DNA of 64,000 nt from Aeromonas rivipollensis (GTDB lineage Bacteria > Pseudomonadota > Gammaproteobacteria > Enterobacterales > Aeromonadaceae), in the NCBI RefSeq assembly GCF_010974825.1, contig NZ_JAAILA010000011.1:1-64000 (forward strand). The letters run 5' to 3'. How positions within the stretch are numbered: position 1 is the stretch's first letter; every line of letters starts with the position of its first letter. The notes beneath the pieces are model-generated. The model was not told where the DNA came from. It did not search any database and saw only the letters and a program-made list of their open reading frames with translations. Below are positions 1-6,917 of this stretch, piece after piece. The position numbers and the translations under genes were made by a program.

Positions 1-92
1 ATTCGGAACAGCTATTTAGAGTTAAATCAACGATTTAATTCATTTTTCTATGCAGGATCTTTGAAAAATGCAGTAGAAAAACGGAGAAGTAC

Positions 93-1070
93 ATGACCTT
101 TAGTTTAGCTCAAACAGCTAGTGCAGAAACCACACTAAAAGCACCTGCTGAAGCAGATCAGAACCTGCGGGATATCACTGAACTGGCGTGTTATATCTGT
201 GATGCACCAGTGGCTATGGTGACGCGAACCGATGACACAAAGCTGAATCTAATTGCAAAAGTTGGTATTTCGCGTACCTCTGTATTAATTAAAGAGTCCT
301 TTTGCGTGTATGCAATGGAAACACCTGATGCGGTAATGGTGGTCCCTGACGCTACTTTAGATCACAGATTCAGTACCAATGCTATGGTGATTTCAGGACC
401 TGGCTACCGATTTTATGCTGGCTCGCCGCTGATTGATCCCGAAGGTGCAGTGATTGGTACTATTTGTGTCTATGATCATGTTCCTAAGCAGCTGAACCAG
501 CGGCAGATAAGCTCTTTGCAGGCTCTGTCCAGACAAGTGATCGCCATACTGGAGCTGAAAAAAGTCGGCGAACAATTACATAATACCAGCATGACGGATG
601 CGCTGACAGGGGTGAACAACAGAAGAGCTTTTGACCTCAAGTTTGAAGCTGAATTTGCTCGCTGGCAAAGAACAGGACAATCTTTTGTACTGGCATTGAT
701 TGATATTGATCACTTTAAGAGTTTTAACGACAGCTATGGTCATGCCGCAGGAGATGAGGCACCGAGTCAAGTCGCGGCTCTGTTTCAGCGCCATAGCAGG
801 AACTATGACTTTTTCGCCCGTTATGGTGGTGAAGAGTTTGTGCTGATCCTGCCAGGCACAGACACAGCGTCCGCAAATAAAACACTGGAAAAGTTAAGGC
901 TGGTAGTGGCTAACCATGAGTGGTTATTACGACAATTAACGGTCAGCATAGGTTTGGCCAGCGCTGATTTATTTGACGACAAAAAGCAGTTGCTCGAAGT
1001 CGCCGATCAGATGTTATACAAAGCTAAAACCCAAGGCCGCAATCAAACCAGTGTGTTCGCCACACTGTAA
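93..1070 (+). CDS. GAF-GGDEF diguanylate cyclase
   Basis: Predicted cytoplasmic diguanylate cyclase making the second messenger c-di-GMP from two GTP. A GAF-like sensor domain covers roughly residues 25-155 and a GGDEF domain residues 160-325. The substrate/metal segment DIDHFKSFNDSYGH and the active-site GGEEF (residues 245-249) are intact, and an RNYD inhibitory-site motif lies five residues before GGEEF, so both catalysis and product inhibition look possible. No membrane segment or signal peptide is seen, so the GAF domain probably senses a soluble ligand. The ATG has a good ribosome binding site (ggagaag). It appears monocistronic. One residue after GHAAGDE differs from the usual pattern (APSQVA) but is not catalytic. 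Confidence 0.9.
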   Translation: MTFSLAQTASAETTLKAPAEADQNLRDITELACYICDAPVAMVTRTDDTKLNLIAKVGISRTSVLIKESFCVYAMETPDAVMVVPDATLDHRFSTNAMVISGPGYRFYAGSPLIDPEGAVIGTICVYDHVPKQLNQRQISSLQALSRQVIAILELKKVGEQLHNTSMTDALTGVNNRRAFDLKFEAEFARWQRTGQSFVLALIDIDHFKSFNDSYGHAAGDEAPSQVAALFQRHSRNYDFFARYGGEEFVLILPGTDTASANKTLEKLRLVVANHEWLLRQLTVSIGLASADLFDDKKQLLEVADQMLYKAKTQGRNQTSVFATL

Positions 1071-1096
1071 GAGATCTGTTCATGCTGCGCTGATCT

Positions 1097-1123
1097 CAAG
1101 ACCTCATAAAAACTGAGGTCTTG
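1097..1123. terminator. stem-loop downstream of the cyclase gene
   Basis: Perfect 10-bp inverted repeat (caagacctca / tgaggtcttg) with a 7-base A-rich loop, 27 bases after the cyclase stop. No T-run follows, so it may be only a weak terminator. The remaining bases to 1289 show nothing recognisable. Confidence 0.35.
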
Positions 1124-1289
1124 CTTCGGTCGATAAGCTGGTCTGATATTGGCATTATTTATTCCTTTCAAATACATGGGTAATGCGACTTACACAGATT
1201 TTTTATGCTCTCTTGGACTCCATGTGAAGGAGATCGTCACATTCTTTACATATAGAAAATAGAGTTCTTTAGCCAGCTGCAATTTCAGA

Positions 1290-1952
1290 TTAACCGATTC
1301 GGTAAGCTTTCTGCATTTCCGGAGACAACTTTTTTAGCCAGCTTGAGAGACTGAAGCCTTTTCTATCGGTACTATTTAATTTAGTAAAATACAGATGTTC
1401 ATCCCAGCGAGGACCGAAATCTACTTCTGCAAGACTTACAAGCTGTTTGTTTCTGCGAAGACGATGCTTTTGATGGTAATCTTCGGCGGGCCAAAAATAA
1501 CCATTTTGTTCTCCGGCCTCAATCACCTCGGGAGATTTCTCCTTTCCAATCGCTTGAATCAGTTCTTCAGCTACTTGTTTTTGCTCCAGATCAAAAACAA
1601 AAAGTATCTGGCGATACTGGCCCTGCTTTCTACCATGAACAGACCATGATTCAAAACTTCCAAGAAGTTCCCTGTAGCTGATTTGGTCTTTATCGTAGAT
1701 CACTCTGACGACTTCGGCGTGTCCGTTGATGTTGCGGTAACTCGGATCCAGAGTTGATGCTCCAGCGTAGCCAACACGTGTTTGCACTACTCCCTGCGTC
1801 CCTCCAAAATTAGAATCCGGTCCCCAAAAGCAACCCATGCCGAAAACCGTTTGACTAAGCTTCCCGATTTTCAATGCTTCTTCGATTGCTTCAGGGGTTG
1901 CAAATTCATAGCTTTCAACACCGTCTTCTTTATTCATTTTTAGATCCGACAT
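1290..1952 (-). CDS. msrA: peptide methionine sulfoxide reductase MsrA (one-cysteine type)
   Basis: Reduces methionine-S-sulfoxide in oxidised proteins. The catalytic motif GCFWG is near residue 40 and the conserved GHAEVVRV stretch follows. This protein has only that one cysteine, so it has no resolving thiol of its own. MsrA proteins of this kind are known to be recycled by glutaredoxin or small thiols, which fits the two glutaredoxin-like genes upstream. I place the start at the ATG at 1952 because aggtg lies six bases before it; a GTG at 1961 is also open. It is the last and most distant gene of the msr cluster, separated from its neighbour by a thiolase-gene remnant, and its C-terminal tail is longer than in the second MsrA. 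Confidence 0.88.
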   Translation of the reverse strand: MSDLKMNKEDGVESYEFATPEAIEEALKIGKLSQTVFGMGCFWGPDSNFGGTQGVVQTRVGYAGASTLDPSYRNINGHAEVVRVIYDKDQISYRELLGSFESWSVHGRKQGQYRQILFVFDLEQKQVAEELIQAIGKEKSPEVIEAGEQNGYFWPAEDYHQKHRLRRNKQLVSLAEVDFGPRWDEHLYFTKLNSTDRKGFSLSSWLKKLSPEMQKAYRIG

Positions 1953-1961
1953 ATTTTTCAC

Positions 1962-2075
1962 CTAACTTTCAAAAATTGAAGCCACTCCCATTCCTCACGC
2001 CGTGCAAACGACGATAAGACCACGTTTTCCAACACCAGCTTGATGAAGTATCTTTGCTAAAACTCCGCAGCATGT
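1962..2075 (-). pseudogene. remnant of an acetyl-CoA acetyltransferase (thiolase) 3' end
   Basis: Reading the minus strand gives a short frame ending GVLAKILHQAGVGKRGLIVV, then CTA, a TGA stop, and GMGVASIFES followed by a TAG. This matches the C-terminal thiolase pattern in which a Cys is followed by xGGMG, with the first glycine codon of the pair changed to TGA. Nothing upstream resembles the rest of the enzyme, so only about 35 codons remain. Its end touches the start of msrA, suggesting that msrA was once downstream of a thiolase gene in the donor genome. The call rests on motif recognition alone. Confidence 0.5.
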
Positions 2076-2157
2076 TTCTTGGTAACACAACTGCGGAAAA
2101 TTGCTGTAATCATTGATCTTACTGCTTATTAAGTTATTAATAATTCTAAAAAACTCA

Positions 2158-2403
2158 TTATTTCATTGAAGCTTCCAACCACCTGTCAAGGTCCTTGAAC
2201 TTGGGGTTTCTCAGCTTCTTTGTCCCAACCACTATTGTCGGGAAATTCAGCTTTCCGTTCGAATAGAGGGAGCACAGTTCATCAGCAGCCGCGTCGTCTT
2301 CATGAACATCCAAAAAAACAAACTGGCTCCCTTTTTCTTGCAAGTACGAATGGTAAATCTTGGTTTTATGGCAGTCTTTATGACCGAACAGCTTAATCAA
2401 CAC
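2158..2403 (-). CDS. small glutaredoxin-like protein with CHKT motif
   Basis: An 81-residue thioredoxin-fold protein. The N-terminus (IKLFGHKDCHKTKIYHSYL) looks like a glutaredoxin active-site strand and helix, and the cis-proline region is FPTIVVG. The active site has a single cysteine in CxxT form rather than CxxC; another cysteine lies near residue 46. It probably acts as a dithiol or monothiol reductant for the neighbouring methionine sulfoxide reductases, which is inferred from context. It is transcribed in the same direction as msrB, 54 bases downstream of it. Confidence 0.65.
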   Translation of the reverse strand: MLIKLFGHKDCHKTKIYHSYLQEKGSQFVFLDVHEDDAAADELCSLYSNGKLNFPTIVVGTKKLRNPKFKDLDRWLEASMK

Positions 2404-2457
2404 GAACGGCTCCTTTTTTCAAAAGGTTCACTTTCATAAACCCCCTCGATTTAAAAA

Positions 2458-2898
2458 TTATTCTACAAACTTCAATGACTCCGAGTTAATACAGAATCGG
2501 ACCCCTGATGGCTCAGGACCGTCTGGAAAAGCGTGCCCCAGATGGGCTTCGCACACATTGCATAGCACTTCGATTCTGCGCCCGAAGGTCGTATCCAGTT
2601 CATATTGAATTACGTTGTCTGCGACTGGCTCAGAAAAACTCGGCCATCCCGTTCCCGAATCGAACTTTAGGTTCGAGTCAAAGAGTTCGGTGTCGCAGCC
2701 CACACAGGCGTACCTTCCAGCTTCATAAAATGAACAGAGTTCTCCGGTGTGCGCGCGTTCGGTGCCTTTCATCCGCATGACCCGAAATTGCGCTGGCGTC
2801 AGAATTTCTTTCCACTCTTCCTCGCTCTTTTCTACTTTTTTGGGAGGCGCGGGAGTGCCGTTATCCAGGTAGTTGTAAATGCTTTTCCAATTGAACAT
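2458..2898 (-). CDS. msrB: peptide methionine-(R)-S-oxide reductase MsrB
   Basis: Reduces methionine-R-sulfoxide, complementing the S-specific MsrA enzymes beside it. The zinc-binding pairs CVGC and CNVC, the GTGWPSF motif and the catalytic RFCINS motif near the C-terminus are all present. The position before SGTGWPSF, often a cysteine that resolves the sulfenic acid, is aspartate here, so recycling probably uses another thiol or the neighbouring glutaredoxins. At 146 residues with no signal peptide it is a typical cytosolic MsrB with an N-terminal extension of about 25 residues. It lies in the minus-strand msr operon, 31 bases from the glutaredoxin gene. Confidence 0.93.
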   Translation of the reverse strand: MFNWKSIYNYLDNGTPAPPKKVEKSEEEWKEILTPAQFRVMRMKGTERAHTGELCSFYEAGRYACVGCDTELFDSNLKFDSGTGWPSFSEPVADNVIQYELDTTFGRRIEVLCNVCEAHLGHAFPDGPEPSGVRFCINSESLKFVE

Positions 2899-2929
2899 AT
2901 ATTTGCTCCTTTATTTTAGGGTTCACTCT

Positions 2930-3190
2930 TTAGCTATCAATCCACGAGAAGAAGTCTGTAGCACTACCAATGAATTCTCCATCCACAAAAACTTGCGGTA
3001 CAGTTTGGAGATTTGTTCTTTCCTTCAACTCCAGGTAAGTCTTCGGATCGTCGTCTACGCGAATTTGTTTGAAATCGACCTTTTCAGCAGTTAGGTAATT
3101 CTTCACGCGTGCGCAAAATGGACAATGGTCTTTCGTATAAATAACAACATTCTTAAGTGCTTTCATTTTTTCCTCGTTCATTTGGTTCAT
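2930..3190 (-). CDS. glutaredoxin (CPFC)
   Basis: An 86-residue classical dithiol glutaredoxin with active site HCPFCARVKNYL, the TVPQVFVDG cis-proline segment and a GSATDF glutathione-binding loop. It transfers electrons from glutathione to disulfides or sulfenic acids. It starts three bases after the end of the upstream msrA, so the two are translationally close, and it very likely recycles the methionine sulfoxide reductases of this operon. Several in-frame ATGs exist in the first ten codons; the start at 3190 is chosen only because it is the longest, and the fold begins at ALKNVVIY. Confidence 0.88.
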   Translation of the reverse strand: MNQMNEEKMKALKNVVIYTKDHCPFCARVKNYLTAEKVDFKQIRVDDDPKTYLELKERTNLQTVPQVFVDGEFIGSATDFFSWIDS

Positions 3191-3193
3191 GAT

Positions 3194-3682
3194 TTAGTCT
3201 CTTTCAAAATGGCAAGAGTATCCGCTGGGATTCCTCTGCAAATAGTTTTGGTGATATGCCTCAGCGTCGTAGAATTCTTTTTCCAGGGTGACGGTCGTGA
3301 CCACTTCATTCTCGAAGCGACCGATCTCATTGACCTCATCAATCACGTTTTCGATAATCGCTTTCTGTGCATCGTCACGATAGAACGCTGCCGAGCGATA
3401 CGAAGTGCCAACATCATTTCCTTGGCGATTCTTCGTAGTCGGATCATGGATTTTGAAAAAGTAATGTAGAATCTCTTCGAGAGATATTTCGTCTTGGTCG
3501 TATTCCACGCGAACCGCTTCGGCGTGCCCCGTTTTCCCTGTTATAATATCGGCGTAGGTAGGATCATCAAAATCTCCGCCAGAGTAGCCCACCTTCGTTG
3601 ACGTCACACCGTCCAGACTCCTAAGGAGGTCTTCGAGACCCCAAAAACACCCTCCGGCAACGATCACATAATCTAGTTTCAT
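3194..3682 (-). CDS. msrA: peptide methionine sulfoxide reductase MsrA (second copy)
   Basis: Promoter-proximal gene of the msr cluster and a second S-specific methionine sulfoxide reductase, clearly different in sequence from the copy at 1290-1952. The catalytic motif GGCFWG is at residues 10-15, and GKTGHAEAVRV and EAYHQNYL are conserved. A second cysteine sits near the end (GYSCHFERD) and could act as resolving thiol. Its length of 162 residues is usual for a minimal MsrA. A strong ggaggct ribosome binding site lies just before the ATG. It is transcribed away from the AraC-type regulator across a 122-base control region. Confidence 0.93.
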   Translation of the reverse strand: MKLDYVIVAGGCFWGLEDLLRSLDGVTSTKVGYSGGDFDDPTYADIITGKTGHAEAVRVEYDQDEISLEEILHYFFKIHDPTTKNRQGNDVGTSYRSAAFYRDDAQKAIIENVIDEVNEIGRFENEVVTTVTLEKEFYDAEAYHQNYLQRNPSGYSCHFERD

Positions 3683-3723
3683 AAAGCCTCCTTAGTTTTC
3701 ATCCACTTACTGATTAGACTGAC

Positions 3724-3785
3724 TTTACAGCATGTAAAATAGATATAATATGTTCAATAGTTCGTATAACATGACCTATTGGACA
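3724..3785. promoter_or_regulatory. divergent control region with two inverted repeats
   Basis: Between the msr operon and the AraC gene. TTTACA-gca-TGTAAA (3724-3738) is a perfect 6-bp inverted repeat, and TGTTCAATAG (3751-3760) pairs 9 of 10 bases with CTATTGGACA (3776-3785). A TATAAT at 3744-3749 could be a -10 box reading rightward. The repeats are candidate sites for the adjacent AraC-type regulator; this is inferred from position. Confidence 0.45.
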
Positions 3786-3804
3786 GTTTACGTAGGAGCT
3801 ATAT

Positions 3805-4740
3805 ATGGATGTTCTCAGTGAAATTTTAGATAAGGTAGAGCTTACTAGCAGCTACTGGTATAGAACCTCATTTGCGGGAGACTGGGGCATCAGCCTCCCG
3901 CAGGAAGAGAATCTAGCGAGATTTCACATCGTGACTCATGGCGAGTTTTGGTATGAGGTGCCAAAACTTAAACTTAAAGCATTGGCGGAGCAGGGCGATA
4001 TTTTGATCTTTTTCAAAGGGATGGAGCACACCATGGCCAGTGCACCAAAAATCAAGGCCGAGCCTGCGGTCGAATTTAGAGCTAAAGCCAACCTCACCGA
4101 AGCTCAAGTTTTGGAATACGGTGATCAGAGCAAGCTCAAAGCCAACGTCGTTTGCGGACATTTTTGTTTTAATGGCGGACCCGATCATCCATTCTTAAAT
4201 TCGCTGCCAAATGTCGTGCATATCAAGAGTGCTGATAACTCCCACTCGCCTTGGCTTGCCATGCTTTTAAGTATTATAGAGCAGGAAGCAAAATCAGGGC
4301 TTCCTGGAAGCAACACGTTAGTCAGAAAGCTGACCGAAATTATCTTCGTGCAAGCGTTAAGAATCCACATGTACAAATCCAATAAAAATGCTGGATTCTT
4401 CAAACTGATCGAAAATCCGCAACTCAGCAAAACCTTGGAGGCTATTCATCATAGTCTCGATAAAAAATGGGGTCTTGACGATCTCGCCGGGATTGCGGGG
4501 ATGTCGCGTACGAGCTACAGCGTCAAATTTAAGGAGCTGTCAGGCATGACACCTCTTGATTATTTAACCTATTGTCGGCTTGAAAAAGCAAAGCAGCTGC
4601 TTAAAGAATCCGGTAAGTCTGTTCCCGAAGTGAGTGAAGCCATTGGGTATCCGGCACATGAACACTTTCAAAAGTTGTTTAAGAAAAAAATTGGCAAAAC
4701 TCCTAGCGCGTACAGAAAAGAAAATTCTGAAAAGGTGTAA
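3805..4740 (+). CDS. AraC-family transcriptional regulator with N-terminal cupin domain
   Basis: A 311-residue one-component regulator. Residues about 10-195 form a cupin-type ligand/sensor domain, and residues about 205-310 hold the paired AraC helix-turn-helix motifs (DLAGIAGMSRTSYSVKFKEL and SVPEVSEAIGYPAHEHFQKL), ending with the typical FKKKIGKTPSAYR. Regulators of this cupin subtype often respond to reactive or electrophilic compounds through cysteines; this protein has cysteines at VVCGHFCFNGGP in the cupin domain, a pattern common in this subfamily. Its divergent position suggests that it controls the msr-glutaredoxin operon. A downstream membrane gene begins two bases after its stop, so they are probably co-transcribed. 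Confidence 0.85.
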   Translation: MDVLSEILDKVELTSSYWYRTSFAGDWGISLPQEENLARFHIVTHGEFWYEVPKLKLKALAEQGDILIFFKGMEHTMASAPKIKAEPAVEFRAKANLTEAQVLEYGDQSKLKANVVCGHFCFNGGPDHPFLNSLPNVVHIKSADNSHSPWLAMLLSIIEQEAKSGLPGSNTLVRKLTEIIFVQALRIHMYKSNKNAGFFKLIENPQLSKTLEAIHHSLDKKWGLDDLAGIAGMSRTSYSVKFKELSGMTPLDYLTYCRLEKAKQLLKESGKSVPEVSEAIGYPAHEHFQKLFKKKIGKTPSAYRKENSEKV

Positions 4741-4742
4741 AA

Positions 4743-5483
4743 ATGAATATCTATAACTCTCCTGTTACCAAAATAGCTTTCTGGGTCATAGTCATTGGTG
4801 GTGCGGCTTGCCTGCTTATCCCTTTGTTTGCACCTCTTCTTCCGCTGCAATATTTGAAAGGTTATGGCGAAATAGGAGATGTTCTTGGAGGTATTTCAAG
4901 CCCATTTGTACAAATTCTGGGTTCAGTGCTTCTCTTTCTGGTGTTAAAAGCTCAGATTGACGCTAATGGCATCCTCCATCAGCAAATCGAAAAGGAATAT
5001 ACGAAGGAGCAACTGAGGCACGAGTTGAATCAGCTTCACGAACTTTATATGTTCGTCGAAAGAAACATTAAAAATTTTAGCTACGATCAGGAAAAGATGA
5101 TTGATGGCAAGTCGCAAATGATCCTTTTGCATTCCCGGCGAGCGATTAAATGTTTCATTGAGGATCTAGAGAGCTTAGATGTTGATATTCACAAAGATGA
5201 CGACATTTTAAGGTTCGACGGGGTTAAAGAAATTATGAGCATTTTGAACAGCGTTGACCTATATTTCGACAAAATCAAAGACAGCGAGATTGCACCTTAT
5301 CATAAGAGTTTTTATAAAACGCTTATGCAGCACGAACTTCTCTTCAGCGTTTTTCCTTATCAAGATCTCGACAATCAAGCGTACTTAAAACAAGAGCATT
5401 GCCCAGAGTGTGGTGAATATCATGCAAATTATCCGCCACTGATTTATGACCGGTTACAGAAAATTAAAAAAAGTTTCTCCTGA
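4743..5483 (+). CDS. two-pass membrane protein, possible putAbiC-type phage abortive infection protein
   Basis: A 246-residue protein of unproven function. Two hydrophobic segments (about residues 10-32 and 50-68) surround a GDVLGGISSPF motif, followed by a long charged helical region and a C-terminal CPECGEYH motif that could bind metal. The layout of two N-terminal membrane helices with a G-D-x-x-G-G loop is typical of the family annotated as putative phage abortive infection proteins (putAbiC), and that is the best guess. It directly follows the AraC gene, so it may instead belong to the stress-response unit. Base composition is AT-rich like its left neighbours. Confidence 0.5.
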   Translation: MNIYNSPVTKIAFWVIVIGGAACLLIPLFAPLLPLQYLKGYGEIGDVLGGISSPFVQILGSVLLFLVLKAQIDANGILHQQIEKEYTKEQLRHELNQLHELYMFVERNIKNFSYDQEKMIDGKSQMILLHSRRAIKCFIEDLESLDVDIHKDDDILRFDGVKEIMSILNSVDLYFDKIKDSEIAPYHKSFYKTLMQHELLFSVFPYQDLDNQAYLKQEHCPECGEYHANYPPLIYDRLQKIKKSFS

Positions 5484-5631
5484 TGTATTATGGATATTTA
5501 TTCGGTATCGGTCCTACCAAAAAGCTATTTGTAGTATCTCGAGTACGTGCTGTGGTGTAGTAATTCCAATCTTAGAAAACTCAAAGCTTATTCTGAAACT
5601 ATCGGAATTGTCGGTTGGGTGAGACTTAGTC

Positions 5632-5671
5632 GCCCCGTAAAGCCTTATCGGGGCGGCAAAGATAACTTTTT
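5632..5671 (+). terminator. GC stem-loop followed by T-run
   Basis: gccccgtaa and ttatcggggc can pair (one bulged base) around an agcc loop, and a T5 tract follows 13 bases later. Probable transcription stop for the membrane gene. The rest of 5484-5763 holds only the detached 3' end of the large minus-strand gene (stop at 5670-5672). Confidence 0.35.
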
Positions 5672-5763
5672 ATATCACTGCTATTGATGACGTCCTTTGT
5701 TTACTAAAGTTGTAAGCCCTTATTCTTTGTTTTAGACCTTCAACCACTCCGGGCTTGTCACTA

Positions 5764-6917
5764 AATAACTGTGCGAAATAGTAGATCACTCAGGTAAGGG
5801 AACTCAATGCGGTTTGCGCGATCAGATCAGTCGTCAAACAAACCAAACCCACAAACGCATTGAGTATGAACAAAATAGCATTTTTGTACGGCGCTGAAAC
5901 GCGCAGGTTAAAGAAAATTATTCATAAAACACGAGATAGAGACCTTTGCCGCCGTGCGAATGCCGTCTTGCTGGTGTTGAAAGGTAAAACCAAGTCAGAG
6001 GTTGCGAGCCTACTGCAAGCTGGCCGCTCATCGCTTAACCGCTGGTTGAAATGGTATGACGTTGCCGGTGTTGATGGTCTAAAAACTAAAGGCGTTGGTC
6101 GCCCCGTTAGGCAGAATCGGGATTTTATCTGTGGCGTGCTGAAAATATTGCTGAAGTACACGCCAAGGACGCTTGGATATCAGCGTTCACGCTGGAGTAC
6201 TGAGTTGTTTGCGCTGTTACTGAACAAGTTATGCAACATTCAGATCCACAGTTCAACAATCAGACGCTGGTTGCCCAAAGCAGGAATTGTCTGGCGGCGA
6301 GCTGCGCCAACGCTTTATATCCAAGACCCGGATAAAAAGGAGAAACTGGCGGCTATCCGGGAGGCGCTGGCAGATAACAGTGTTGACCACCCGGTGTTTT
6401 ACCAGGATGAAGTGGATATCCATCTGAATCCTAAAATCGGTGCAGATTGGGGGCTCCGTGGCGAACAGCGTAAGGTAGCAACACCAGGACAGAACAAGAA
6501 ACATTATCTGGCGGGAGCATTACACGGCCAGACAGGGCAAATCGTTTATGTAGGTGGCGAGCGCAAGACCAGTGACTTATTTATTGAGTTGCTGGAAAAG
6601 CTTAAAGGCCAATATCGTCGGGCTAAGAGCATTCGGTTAATCGTGGATAATTACATCATCCACAAGAGCAAAAAAACGCAGAAGTGGCTGAGTGACAACC
6701 CAAAGTTCAAGTTACTGTTCTTGCCGGTTTATAGCCCATGGCATAACAAAATTGAAAAACTGTGGCATGCACTGCACGAAACGATAACCCGGAATCATCA
6801 GTGCAAAAACATGGATGATTTACTGGAGCAGGTTTACTACTTTATGGACACTGCCGCACCGTTTCCGGGCGGCAAGCATGGACTAAAGCGGGTGTATCAC
6901 AATTAGGATCAGTTATT
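5764..6917 (+). mobile_element. IS630-family insertion sequence
   Basis: Element of 1154 bp bounded by the inverted ends aataactg and cagttatt and by TA dinucleotides at 5762-5763 and 6918-6919, the target duplication expected of IS630. It contains one intact transposase gene. It inserted in the 3' end of the large minus-strand gene; joining the two flanks at one TA extends that gene in frame. Confidence 0.85.
5860..6906 (+). CDS. IS630-family transposase
   Basis: A 348-residue DDE transposase. The N-terminal helix-turn-helix region (SEVASLLQAGRSSLNRWLKW) binds the ends; the catalytic DDE domain shows VFYQDEVDIHLNPK, IRLIVDNYIIHKSK and the YSPWHNKIEKLWHALH segment typical of IS630. Full length and apparently intact, so the element could be active. 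Initiation could be TTG at 5860 or ATG at 5866; the ATG is more usual. Confidence 0.93.
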   Translation: MSMNKIAFLYGAETRRLKKIIHKTRDRDLCRRANAVLLVLKGKTKSEVASLLQAGRSSLNRWLKWYDVAGVDGLKTKGVGRPVRQNRDFICGVLKILLKYTPRTLGYQRSRWSTELFALLLNKLCNIQIHSSTIRRWLPKAGIVWRRAAPTLYIQDPDKKEKLAAIREALADNSVDHPVFYQDEVDIHLNPKIGADWGLRGEQRKVATPGQNKKHYLAGALHGQTGQIVYVGGERKTSDLFIELLEKLKGQYRRAKSIRLIVDNYIIHKSKKTQKWLSDNPKFKLLFLPVYSPWHNKIEKLWHALHETITRNHQCKNMDDLLEQVYYFMDTAAPFPGGKHGLKRVYHN

